18,068 bases of DNA from Candidatus Njordarchaeum guaymasense (GTDB lineage: Archaea > Asgardarchaeota > Njordarchaeia > Njordarchaeales > Njordarchaeaceae), in NCBI GenBank assembly GCA_030587605.1, contig JAUQYT010000346.1, positions 1-18,068 on the forward strand, in the 5' to 3' direction. The position numbers and the translations under genes are program-made. Every line of letters starts with the position of its first letter. Positions within the stretch are counted from its first letter, which is position 1. The notes under the pieces were generated by a model. It ran no database searches. It had not been told where the DNA came from and saw nothing but the letters and a program-made list of their open reading frames with translations. Below, piece after piece: positions 7,143 to 13,835 of this stretch.

Positions 7143-8138
7143 ATGGGAACCCTTAAGCAAGGTGCGAGAAACGCTGTTCGAACCTGCATGAATGTCAGCA
7201 GTGGAGAGCATGTTTTGATCGTATTTGACAGGTCACGAGCTGATGTAGGTAACGCGCTTATCAAAGAGGCTGAGGCTATAACCCCAGGGAATGTTAAGCA
7301 CTTCGTGTTGGAAGACTTCAGTGAAAGACCGATGACGAAGCTACCCGAAGAGATAGGCGCTGAGACACCCTGGGCAAACATCAGCTTCTGGGCGACTGAC
7401 AGTTTGAAAGGGGAAATCACAGCCAGAATGCAGTTCATAGAAAAAGTCTTGAAATACGCTCGGCATGGACACATGCCAAGAATAACCCAGCAGATTATGG
7501 AGGATGGCATGTGCGGTGATTACGAGGAGATATACAAGGTCACGATGAAGGTTACTGAGGTCGCTAGGAAAGCTAGGAAGATCAAGGTTACTAACCCCGC
7601 AGGCTCCAACTTGGAGGTTGAGCTCAACCCGAACTGGCGATGGAAGCCTTGCCACGGCCTGTATCATACAAAAGGCGAATGGGGTAATCTGCCTGAAGGC
7701 GAGACCTTCACAGCAGCCGCTAAAGCAAATGGGGTAATGGTCATCGACCTACTCGGGGACTTTTTCGACAAGAAGTACGGTATACTGACAGATTCACCTG
7801 TCCGAATCAAGGTAAGAAACTCGAGGGCAGACGTAAACAGCATTGAAACAAGGAACCAAGAACTGAAGAAAGAGCTGCAAGAGTATCTGAAGACTGATGA
7901 GAACAGCAATCGGTTTGGAGAATTCGCTTTAGGAACAAACATTTTCCTGAAAAAGTTAATAGCGAACCTCCTGCAAGATGAGAAGTTTCCGACTGTTCAC
8001 TGCGCCTTCGGAAACCCATACGCGGAAGACACTGGAGCAGACTGGCAGTCAAGAACACATGTAGATGGCATCATGATAAACAGCAGCGTATGGATAGACA
8101 ACAAGAAAATCATGGAAAACGGAAAATACGTGTTTTAA
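7143..8138 (+). CDS. M29-like (AmpS-type) metal-dependent aminopeptidase
   Basis: This cytoplasmic exopeptidase is predicted to remove N-terminal residues from peptides. Counting from ATG 7143 (331 aa), the likely ligands and catalytic residues of the thermophilic aminopeptidase family are present in order. They are Glu187 in GNLPEGE, Glu260 in FGEFALGTN, His286 in VHCAFG, Tyr293, and His306/Asp308 in THVDG. These mirror the conserved E, E, H, Y, H-x-D pattern of AmpS/AmpT, which bind two metal ions. The protein is shorter than bacterial AmpS (about 410 aa) but resembles the archaeal leucyl aminopeptidase-type proteins. The N-terminal domain (1-90) contains the usual VSSGEHVLIVFD strand. It is monocistronic in appearance, with its own promoter and a GGAGGTG ribosome binding site. 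Confidence 0.85.
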   Translation: MGTLKQGARNAVRTCMNVSSGEHVLIVFDRSRADVGNALIKEAEAITPGNVKHFVLEDFSERPMTKLPEEIGAETPWANISFWATDSLKGEITARMQFIEKVLKYARHGHMPRITQQIMEDGMCGDYEEIYKVTMKVTEVARKARKIKVTNPAGSNLEVELNPNWRWKPCHGLYHTKGEWGNLPEGETFTAAAKANGVMVIDLLGDFFDKKYGILTDSPVRIKVRNSRADVNSIETRNQELKKELQEYLKTDENSNRFGEFALGTNIFLKKLIANLLQDEKFPTVHCAFGNPYAEDTGADWQSRTHVDGIMINSSVWIDNKKIMENGKYVF

Positions 8139-8251
8139 CAACTGAACTGGTAGTAGCGCAAACGAGAGTTACACTCAACTTTGGAGACTCGAAAAGTCGT
8201 GTGTGCCTATGGGTTAAGCCATCTCGGCATTTCGTTCTGTTCGTTCGTCTC

Positions 8252-8515
8252 TTATGAGACTTCATTAGCCAACTTAATGTCCCAGTAGTCTTCAACCCGG
8301 AGAACTATTGATGTGTGGAACTTCTTATGGGTCTTCGGACAAACAAGTATCGCCCCAAGGTGCCTGTTAATGTTCTCGGAACGCGCTACCGTGAGGTCTT
8401 TACCTGCCATCGGAGATGGCTTCTCAAGAAGCATCTTTAGAATATGCGTGCCCTTACATTTTGGACAAGCAACATCGATACTCTTCTCTTGCTTTTCCAA
8501 ATCCCTGTCTCCCAT
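8252..8515 (-). CDS. Small zinc-binding protein, unknown function
   Basis: This 87-aa protein has Cys17 and Cys20 (CPKC), His24, then Cys59, His63 and His67 (CPKTHKKFH), a spacing that fits one zinc site with a 40-residue insert. The N-terminal 12 residues are charged. The family was not recognised; nucleic-acid or protein-binding zinc ribbons of this size are frequent in archaea. The ATG at 8515 has no ribosome binding site. A good TATA box is centred about 26 bases upstream, so the mRNA is predicted to be leaderless. It is divergent from the Rab-like GTPase, and the two share a 250-base intergenic region. Confidence 0.7.
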   Translation of the reverse strand: MGDRDLEKQEKSIDVACPKCKGTHILKMLLEKPSPMAGKDLTVARSENINRHLGAILVCPKTHKKFHTSIVLRVEDYWDIKLANEVS

Positions 8516-8537
8516 AAAGACTATCGGGGTAATACCC

Positions 8538-8544
8538 TTATAAC
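8538..8544 (-). promoter_or_regulatory. TATA box for the leaderless zinc-protein mRNA
   Basis: Read on the minus strand, TTATAAG is preceded by an A-rich run. Its centre at about 8541 lies 26 bases from the A of the start codon at 8515, the normal archaeal TATA-to-start distance. Confidence 0.6.
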
Positions 8545-8583
8545 TTTTTACCCTTCAAGCCATTGGATCAAGAGACCAAGAGG

Positions 8584-8639
8584 TCCAGAGAAAGAAGAAG
8601 GTATAACAGTCTAAACTCGCATCATCTCTTCTCTCTGGA
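8584..8639. repeat. Imperfect inverted repeat in the divergent intergenic region
   Basis: TCCAGAGA (8584-8591) is complementary to TCTCTGGA (8632-8639), and GAAGA (8594-8598) to TCTTC (8627-8631), giving 13 pairs with a two-base bulge around a 28-base centre. The flanking GACCaagaGGTC (8574-8585) is another small palindrome. The stretch is purine/pyrimidine-biased, which raises the chance of a coincidental match. Confidence 0.35.
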
Positions 8640-8765
8640 AGCTTCAGCGAGAATACTAGCGTTGAGAGAATTGCTATTTGGCTTCGATTTGGCTTGCAAG
8701 CCACGAAAAAGACTTATTCCAAGTATGTACAGATTATTGTCTTAGAAAGATGCTGGTCGAATCCG

Positions 8766-9335
8766 ATGACAGAAGAAGGCGCCAAGAGCTTCACCTTCAA
8801 GGTTGTTGTGCTTGGAGACTGGTCCGTCGGGAAGACTAGTCTCGTGAGGCGACATTCGAAGGGAATGTTCTTGTTTGACGCGAAGCCCACCATAGGCGTA
8901 GATGTGACTACGATGCAGTATAAGCTTCATGGAGGTGTTCTCCTAGCACTGTCCATATGGGACATAGCTGGACAGGAGATTATGAGCTCCGTCAGAAACC
9001 AGTACTATGGGGGAGCCAGCGCTGCTATCCTAGTTTTTGACCTGACTAGACCTGAAACATTTTGGCACGTAAGAACCTGGTATGTCGACCTTAGAGACAA
9101 CTTGCAGCAAAAGGTTCCGACCATCTTGATAGGCAACAAGAAGGATATGGTTGGCGAAAGAGCGGTAACTGAGAGCGAAATCATGGAGCTAGCGGACGGT
9201 TATGGCTTCAAGTACTTTGAGACCTCTGCGGCAACAGGTGAAAATGTTGAAAAGGCATTCTACAACCTGGTAGCCCAGCTAGTTGTGACTAAGAAAGTTG
9301 CAGCGGATATCTTTGGCATCAAGGAAGCACGATAA
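8766..9335 (+). CDS. Rab/Ras-like small GTPase
   Basis: This 189-aa P-loop GTPase has all five G motifs: G1 GDWSVGKT (17-24), G2 Thr42 in PTIGVDV, G3 DIAGQE (66-71), G4 NKKD (124-127) and G5 ETSA (152-155). The TIGVDV plus WDIAGQE combination is typical of the Rab/Ras branch of eukaryote-like small GTPases rather than MglA or bacterial Era types. The Gln in DxxGQ needed for normal GTP hydrolysis is present. The C-terminus (FGIKEAR) has no cysteine, so there is no prenylation site and membrane attachment by lipid is not expected. The ATG at 8766 fits the usual length; a TTG at 8694 would add 24 unsupported residues. A possible TATA (ACTTATT) lies near 8711. No GAP, GEF or roadblock gene adjoins it. 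Confidence 0.92.
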   Translation: MTEEGAKSFTFKVVVLGDWSVGKTSLVRRHSKGMFLFDAKPTIGVDVTTMQYKLHGGVLLALSIWDIAGQEIMSSVRNQYYGGASAAILVFDLTRPETFWHVRTWYVDLRDNLQQKVPTILIGNKKDMVGERAVTESEIMELADGYGFKYFETSAATGENVEKAFYNLVAQLVVTKKVAADIFGIKEAR

Positions 9336-9394
9336 TAGACTGAACTGCGATACGAAACTGAGATTTTTACCTGCTTTTCTTTTCGCTCACTTGA

Positions 9395-10150
9395 TTACGT
9401 TGTCATTCCGCCGTCGACTGACAGATTAGTTCCAGTGCAGAATTCATTCGACGCTAGGAAGAGAACTCCATCGGCGATTTCTTCAGGCTTTCCTAATCGT
9501 TTCATGGGCTGCCGCAATACAAGTTGCCTTCTCGCTTCCTCTGGATCTTCGGACTGTGCTACTCTTTCCCGAAAAGATGGTGTATCCGTTGTGCCGGGGC
9601 TAATGCAGTTTATCCGAACGCCGTCCTCCATATAGTCCATCGCCATCGCGCGGGTCAACGCTAGGACAGCGCCTTTCGATGCGGTATACGCTGCCCTGTC
9701 TTTGACTCCTTTCAATGCGACAGAGGATGCGGTATTGATTATTGTGCCTTTGGTTTTTTTCAGGTGGGGAATCGCGTATTTTGACAATAAGTAGATGCCT
9801 CGGACATTTATCGCCATTGTCTTATCCCAGTCTTCGACAGACGTGTTGTCAATCCTTCCGCCGATGACAATACCTGCATTATTGAATAGGATATCGATTT
9901 TTCCATATGCTTCAATCGTTTTGTCAACAATTCTCTTGGCGTCTTCCACATTTGAGACATCGCCTTCCACGAATATTGCGCTTCCGCCTGAGTCCTTGAT
10001 CTTCTTGGCAACTCTTAGACAAGAATCAGTTAGATCAGCGCAACACACTGATGCTCCTTCCCTTGCAAGTACAAAGGCGGTGGCTTCTCCAATTCCTGCG
10101 CCTGCGCCAGTGATTATGGCTACTTTTCCTCTCAATCTCAATACTCTCAT
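9395..10150 (-). CDS. Short-chain dehydrogenase/reductase (classical SDR)
   Basis: This 251-aa Rossmann-fold oxidoreductase is the standard length for a classical SDR. It has the cofactor motif TGAGAGIG (14-21), NNAG (90-93), the catalytic Asn115, Ser142, Tyr155 and Lys159 (YTASK), and the terminal SVDGGMTT. Asp39 at the end of the second strand (CCADL) argues for NAD(H) over NADP(H). The substrate is not predictable; many relatives act on sugars, 3-hydroxyacyl or secondary alcohol groups. It starts at ATG 10150, which has only a poor ribosome binding site; a TTTAAT box near 10170 suggests a short leader or none. It is convergent with the GTPase gene and lies 90 bases downstream of the winged-helix regulator on the same strand. 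Cotranscription is possible but the box argues for its own promoter. Confidence 0.9.
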   Translation of the reverse strand: MRVLRLRGKVAIITGAGAGIGEATAFVLAREGASVCCADLTDSCLRVAKKIKDSGGSAIFVEGDVSNVEDAKRIVDKTIEAYGKIDILFNNAGIVIGGRIDNTSVEDWDKTMAINVRGIYLLSKYAIPHLKKTKGTIINTASSVALKGVKDRAAYTASKGAVLALTRAMAMDYMEDGVRINCISPGTTDTPSFRERVAQSEDPEEARRQLVLRQPMKRLGKPEEIADGVLFLASNEFCTGTNLSVDGGMTT

Positions 10151-10240
10151 CTCACTTTTGCTTTTGATTAAACGTGATCCATCGTTCCTAGTTTTTAGAT
10201 AGTTGTTGGTCTTCTATATTTTTGTCTTTTCGGAACTTGG

Positions 10241-10525
10241 CTACATTATCTTCTGCTGTCCTAGTCCAGTTAAGCGCCATACTTTAGGTCGTTTCCCCTT
10301 GTGGGTCACGATCTTCTCGTTTTCCATTGTGTTCAGGTGATAAATCACAACTTTGTACGAGAGGCCCGTTTCATTGGATGTTCTTCTTGCTGGTTTCGTG
10401 GCGTCCTTCAAAGCTCTGATGATCTTTGTTCTGGTTCTTAGACCAGGGAGAACGTTTTGAATTCTCCTCAAGTAAGCTCTCGGCTCGAGATCGAATCCTC
10501 TCGGTTCCCTCCCTTTTGAGCTCAT
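10241..10525 (-). CDS. Winged helix-turn-helix transcriptional regulator
   Basis: This 94-aa basic protein consists mainly of one winged helix domain. Helices span about 31-42 and 45-54, the recognition helix is about 57-70 (YKVVIYHLNTMENE), and the beta wing is about 71-87 (IVTHKGKRPKVWRLT). This matches ArsR/MarR-like archaeal wHTH proteins. There is no ligand-binding domain, so it may sense through a partner or act as a small repressor. The start ATG 10525 has AGGAGG (10536-10541) 10 bases upstream. A perfect palindrome, TGTTAGACTAACA, lies about 48 bases upstream and could be its own operator. It is divergent from the isopropylmalate/homocitrate synthase-type gene, the common arrangement for a local regulator, but control of that gene is inference. 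Confidence 0.8.
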   Translation of the reverse strand: MSSKGREPRGFDLEPRAYLRRIQNVLPGLRTRTKIIRALKDATKPARRTSNETGLSYKVVIYHLNTMENEKIVTHKGKRPKVWRLTGLGQQKIM

Positions 10526-10572
10526 GTCCGTTGAACCTCCTCTTGCGGCTTGATCCCCTCATAATCACTCCC

Positions 10573-10585
10573 TGTTAGACTAACA
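10573..10585. promoter_or_regulatory. Operator-like palindrome TGTTAGACTAACA
   Basis: A perfect 6-base inverted repeat with a one-base centre stands just upstream of the presumed TATA-like element of the wHTH gene. The size fits a homodimeric regulator. Only this copy was noticed in the window. Confidence 0.4.
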
Positions 10586-10685
10586 ACACCGCTTCAAACG
10601 TCAAGGTTCTTGGAGAGTCTGTCCTAGGATTTTCGGAATGAATGCAGCTGTAAGACATGAGACCTAGATGGTCAGTCGAATACTT

Positions 10686-10745
10686 GTAGGTTGCTCTAGG
10701 AAAGTACCTACATTATTTGACAAGGCTTCTTCAATTAGGTACCTA
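10686..10745. repeat. Cluster of GTAGGT/ACCTAC inverted elements
   Basis: GTAGGT (10686-10691) faces ACCTAC (10706-10711) across 14 bases, and the 10-base palindrome TAGGTACCTA lies at 10736-10745. Their centres are 42 bases apart, about four helical turns. Two further overlapping copies (GTAGGTAGGT, 10872-10881) sit just before the ATG at 10890. Confidence 0.45.
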
Positions 10746-10836
10746 GATTAGCGATCAAGAAAACCGTTTTTTGATGAAATCAAGGCGCTATCAGTAATGA
10801 CATTCCTGTTAGCGGAACTTGAGGGAAATATGAAAA

Positions 10837-10845
10837 GTTTAATTT
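10837..10845 (+). promoter_or_regulatory. TATA-like box for the isopropylmalate/homocitrate synthase-type gene
   Basis: GTTTAATTT follows the purine-rich GAAAA, resembling BRE plus TATA. Transcription would begin near 10867, about 23 bases before ATG 10890, so the GTAGGTAGGT repeat would be at the start of the mRNA. Confidence 0.45.
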
Positions 10846-10889
10846 AGGGCATACACCCATGTTGAAGAAATGTAGGTAGGTTGAGAGCC

Positions 10890-12269
10890 ATGGGCGTGAC
10901 TGATTTTCTTAAGAGCCTGAAGCAATGGCACGACAGAGGGGTCCTGATCAACTACAACTTACTGCCTGAGTCTATTCCTCCAACGATGCCGAGTAGGGTT
11001 CACATATGGGACGAGACTCTGAGAGACGGTGAACAGACACCAGGAGTCTCTTTGAGTATCGATGAGAAGATCCAACTTGCCAAGCTAATAGATGAGATCG
11101 GCGTCGACGTAATCGTCGTCGGCTACCCAGCTGTCTCAAAGCATGAGGTCGAAGTCGTGAAAGCAATATGTAGGGAGAAATTCTCACATGCCAGCATAGG
11201 AGCCCCCGCCAGAGCACTGAGAAAGGACATTGACGCATGCATAGAATGCGACGTTGACGAGGTTCCAATCTTCCTTGCCACATCTGATCTAAGAATAAAG
11301 TACGACTATAGGTTCAAGGGGGGACGAGACGAGGTAATTAGGCGAGCAGTCGAATCAATCGAATATGTTCGTGACCACGGTATGAAAGCCGATTTCGTAG
11401 CTGAGGACTCATCCAGAAGCGATGTTGACTTTGTAGCCAAAGTTTTCAAGAGCGTCGCGGAAGCTGGGGCGCAGAGAGTGGTTGTGGCGGATACTGTGGG
11501 TTTCATGCGTCCAGGCTCCATGAGGATTTTCATGAGACGACTCATGGATAAGCTCCGTGAAGGATCTGTTGAGGTGCCTGTCTCAGTCCACTGCCATAAC
11601 GACCTTGGATTAGCGACTGCAAACACTCTAACTGCAATAGAAGAGGGCGCGAACTATCCCCACGTATGCGTGAATGGTTATGGCGAAAGAGCTGGAAACG
11701 CGCCCTTGGAGGAAGTCGTTATGGCCCTAGAGATTCTGTATGACAGGAGGACAGGTTTGACGATTGAGAAGCTATTCGAGCTTTCTCTACTCGCAGAGAA
11801 GGTCTTCTGCATTCCGATACCTGTTCATAAAGCGATCGTTGGCGGCAATGCTTTCACACATGAATCCGGGATACATGTCAAAGGCATGCTGTTCCACCCA
11901 TTGGCATATGAGCCGATCGATCCCAGGATTGTGGGCAGAAGGAGGCAGATAAGTTTTGGGAAGCTGAGCGGATCAACTGGAGTCAAGACCGTGCTGCAGA
12001 GAGAGCTCAAAGGGATCGATCTAAGTGACGAACAGGTAGGCAAGGTACTCCAAGCCATAAAATGCCGCATCGAGCGCCAAGGGGAAGAGGAGAAAGACAA
12101 CATAACTTCTGAATTCCAAGAGAAAGTCAAGAAGACCATGGCGAAAATACTTGCAGGAGTCAGATATCGAGAATTCTGGGAGATCGCAGGAAAAGAACTC
12201 AACCTACCAAAAGAAAAGTTGGATGAGATTATCAAACGTAGAGCGGAGGATGAATGGATAAGCCTCTGA
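10890..12269 (+). CDS. 2-Isopropylmalate/homocitrate synthase-family enzyme (DRE-TIM metallolyase)
   Basis: This enzyme is predicted to condense acetyl-CoA (or a similar acyl-CoA) with a 2-oxo acid in branched-chain amino acid, lysine or cofactor biosynthesis. Numbered from ATG 10890 (459 aa), the DRE motif is DETLRDGEQTPG from Asp41. Metal-binding HCHND is at 234-238, NGYGERAGN at 262-270 and HESGIH at 324-329. These are LeuA/NifV/AksA-type signatures. An N-terminal extension of about 38 residues precedes the barrel. The C-terminal part after about residue 365 is a helical Lys/Glu-rich tail of about 95 residues, not the LeuA leucine-binding regulatory domain (LeuA is usually about 500-520 aa). 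Leucine feedback is therefore not expected by that route. 2-Isopropylmalate, citramalate and homocitrate synthases cannot be told apart by eye. A TTG at 10881 is an alternative start. It is divergent from the wHTH regulator; tldD follows after 124 bases. Confidence 0.85.
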   Translation: MGVTDFLKSLKQWHDRGVLINYNLLPESIPPTMPSRVHIWDETLRDGEQTPGVSLSIDEKIQLAKLIDEIGVDVIVVGYPAVSKHEVEVVKAICREKFSHASIGAPARALRKDIDACIECDVDEVPIFLATSDLRIKYDYRFKGGRDEVIRRAVESIEYVRDHGMKADFVAEDSSRSDVDFVAKVFKSVAEAGAQRVVVADTVGFMRPGSMRIFMRRLMDKLREGSVEVPVSVHCHNDLGLATANTLTAIEEGANYPHVCVNGYGERAGNAPLEEVVMALEILYDRRTGLTIEKLFELSLLAEKVFCIPIPVHKAIVGGNAFTHESGIHVKGMLFHPLAYEPIDPRIVGRRRQISFGKLSGSTGVKTVLQRELKGIDLSDEQVGKVLQAIKCRIERQGEEEKDNITSEFQEKVKKTMAKILAGVRYREFWEIAGKELNLPKEKLDEIIKRRAEDEWISL

Positions 12270-12303
12270 GAGGCGTTTGGAGGAACCTTACATTGTTTCC
12301 TCC
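12262..12303 (+). terminator. Two tandem hairpins at the end of the synthase gene
   Basis: GCCTC-tga-GAGGC (12262-12274) folds around the stop codon itself. It is followed by GGAGGAA (12279-12285) pairing with TTCCTCC (12297-12303) over an 11-base loop. Position suggests transcript end or mRNA 3' protection. There is no long T-tract. Confidence 0.4.
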
Positions 12304-12393
12304 TCCGGATTCACCTTCAATCATTCCATTAATGATTCATGTTTCCAACAAATATGAGGTAAGTAGTTGAATTGTGTGAGGCGGGGAACTCCC

Positions 12394-13830
12394 ATGAACA
12401 GCACCATCAGCATGGATGATCTAGCCGACCTAATACTAGAGAGGGCGTCCAAAGAAGGAGCCACTTACTGTGAGGCGAGGGTTGAAGAACTCAGCAATGA
12501 AACCATAAATGTTGAAGGCAGGTTGCTGAAGTCGAGTTTTGATTACTCATCGAAGGGCGTTGGGATTAGGGTAATTGCAGACGGAGCCTGGGGCTTCTCC
12601 TCAACAACAAAACTTGACAACTTAAGCTTGGAAGATGCAGTAGAGTCTGCCGTGAAAATTGGTCGATCGGCTGGAACTCGAAGGAGAACTCCGGTGAGAC
12701 TCCAGAAAGTTAAGCCAGCTCGCGACAACGTTGTCACCAAGGTCAGAGAAAAGTTCTCTGACGTTGATTTCAAAGATAAAGTTAACTCCCTCGTGGAAAG
12801 CAATACAAGACTCAAGGCGTCAAACGAAGTGATTAAGACAACCGCCGCTATGGTTGGAGTTGAAAGCCACAAGTATATCGCGACTTCTGAGGGAGCCAGA
12901 ATTGACTTCAAGCACTCCATGGCGTTTTCGACTTTGTCAGCATTCGGGTTCAGCTCAGGCATTTCAGAGTTAGCCACTTTTGAGGTCGGCGGTTCAGGCG
13001 GCTATGAAGCCGTGGAGCCAGGTCTCCTCATCCAGTCATCACAGAGTGTTGGAGAAAGAGTAATTCGTTTGCTGAAAGCCAAGGCTTGTCCAAAGATCGG
13101 AGAAACTCAGATTGTGATGGATCCCTCGTTTCTCGCTTTGCTCGTCCACGAGATAATTGGACATCCCTCTGAAGCCGATAGGGTTCTCGGCTGGGAGAAC
13201 GCTTGGGGCGGTGGCGCTTGGTGGCAAGGCATGCTTAGACGAAAGGTTGGCTCCGACCTACTGAGCGCGGTGGATGAAGGGGGTATTGAGGGGACGCTTG
13301 GGTACACGCCTTACGATGATGAAGCCGTTAAGTGCCGGCGCACATACTTGATTGAGCAGGGGAAACTCGTTGGACACATTCAGTCAAGGCAGACAGCTGA
13401 GAAGTTTAGTGTTGAGGCTACGGGTGGAATGAGATCCTTTTCATTTGACTGCATCCCATTGATAAGGATGAGTAATACGTTTATCTTGGGTGGAGACTGG
13501 AAGAGCGAGGAGATAGTCAGAGAGACAAAGAATGGAATATTCGTGAAATACTATGTGGGCCCCTCGATAGACGATAAGCGCTTCAGATGGACAGTCTCGC
13601 CCCAAGAGACCTACATCATCAAGAATGGTGAACTTGGTGAACTTTACAGGGGGGCTGTTGTTATGGGGACGGCACCAGAGTTTTTCAAGTCAATTGATGC
13701 CGTCGGTCAAGATTTGGCAATCTTACCGCTTACAGGCTGCGGAAAAGGAGACCCTGAGCAACTTATATGCGTTGGTAATGGTGGTCCAACGTTGCGCAGC
13801 AGAGCGAACATAGTTCCGAGAGGTGAATAG
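12394..13830 (+). CDS. tldD: TldD-type metalloprotease subunit
   Basis: This is the catalytic subunit of the TldD/TldE (PmbA) heterodimeric zinc protease, MEROPS family U62. In bacteria it trims modified peptides and unfolded polypeptides threaded into a shielded cavity. From ATG 12394 (478 aa), the zinc motif HEIIGH (252-257) is intact, with the third-ligand Cys about 449 in TGCGKGDPEQ. The N-terminal domain (KGVGIRVIADGAWGFSST, about 54-71) is typical of the family, and length is normal. A TTG at 12367 would add nine residues, but GGGGA just before ATG 12394 supports the later start. A TATA-like AAATATG at about 12350-12356 may give the pair its own promoter. TldE follows after 5 bases, with its ribosome binding site inside the end of this gene, so the two are translationally linked. 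Confidence 0.93.
   Translation: MNSTISMDDLADLILERASKEGATYCEARVEELSNETINVEGRLLKSSFDYSSKGVGIRVIADGAWGFSSTTKLDNLSLEDAVESAVKIGRSAGTRRRTPVRLQKVKPARDNVVTKVREKFSDVDFKDKVNSLVESNTRLKASNEVIKTTAAMVGVESHKYIATSEGARIDFKHSMAFSTLSAFGFSSGISELATFEVGGSGGYEAVEPGLLIQSSQSVGERVIRLLKAKACPKIGETQIVMDPSFLALLVHEIIGHPSEADRVLGWENAWGGGAWWQGMLRRKVGSDLLSAVDEGGIEGTLGYTPYDDEAVKCRRTYLIEQGKLVGHIQSRQTAEKFSVEATGGMRSFSFDCIPLIRMSNTFILGGDWKSEEIVRETKNGIFVKYYVGPSIDDKRFRWTVSPQETYIIKNGELGELYRGAVVMGTAPEFFKSIDAVGQDLAILPLTGCGKGDPEQLICVGNGGPTLRSRANIVPRGE
13819..13826 (+). promoter_or_regulatory. Ribosome binding site of tldE inside the end of tldD
   Basis: AGAGGTGA, a near-complete complement to the archaeal 16S 3' end, stands 9 bases before TTG 13836 and overlaps the last codons of tldD. 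It explains use of a TTG start. Confidence 0.7.
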
Positions 13831-13835
13831 GGAAG

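Larger units (their letters stand above)
10526..10889. other. 364-base divergent intergenic region without a gene
   Basis: No credible coding frame and no tRNA-like fold were seen. The region holds a ribosome binding site and TATA-like GATTATGAG (about 10557-10565, minus) for the regulator, the 10573-10585 palindrome, a cluster of GTAGGT/ACCTAC elements, and a TATA-like box at 10837-10845 for the plus-strand gene. Confidence 0.6.

Noticed and set aside
8563..8745. A 60-aa plus-strand open frame upstream of the GTPase
   Set aside because: Low-complexity Arg/Ser/Leu composition, no ribosome binding site, no recognisable domain; it lies over the palindromic intergenic region.
10766..10830. A possible C/D-box RNA around TTGATGAA
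   Set aside because: A C-box-like TGATGA is present, but no CTGA D box occurs at the right distance on the same strand.
10890..12269. Assignment as Re-citrate synthase
   Set aside because: As I recall, those enzymes carry a different DRE-region sequence; DETLRDGEQTPGV here matches the isopropylmalate/homocitrate group better. A phylogeny would decide.
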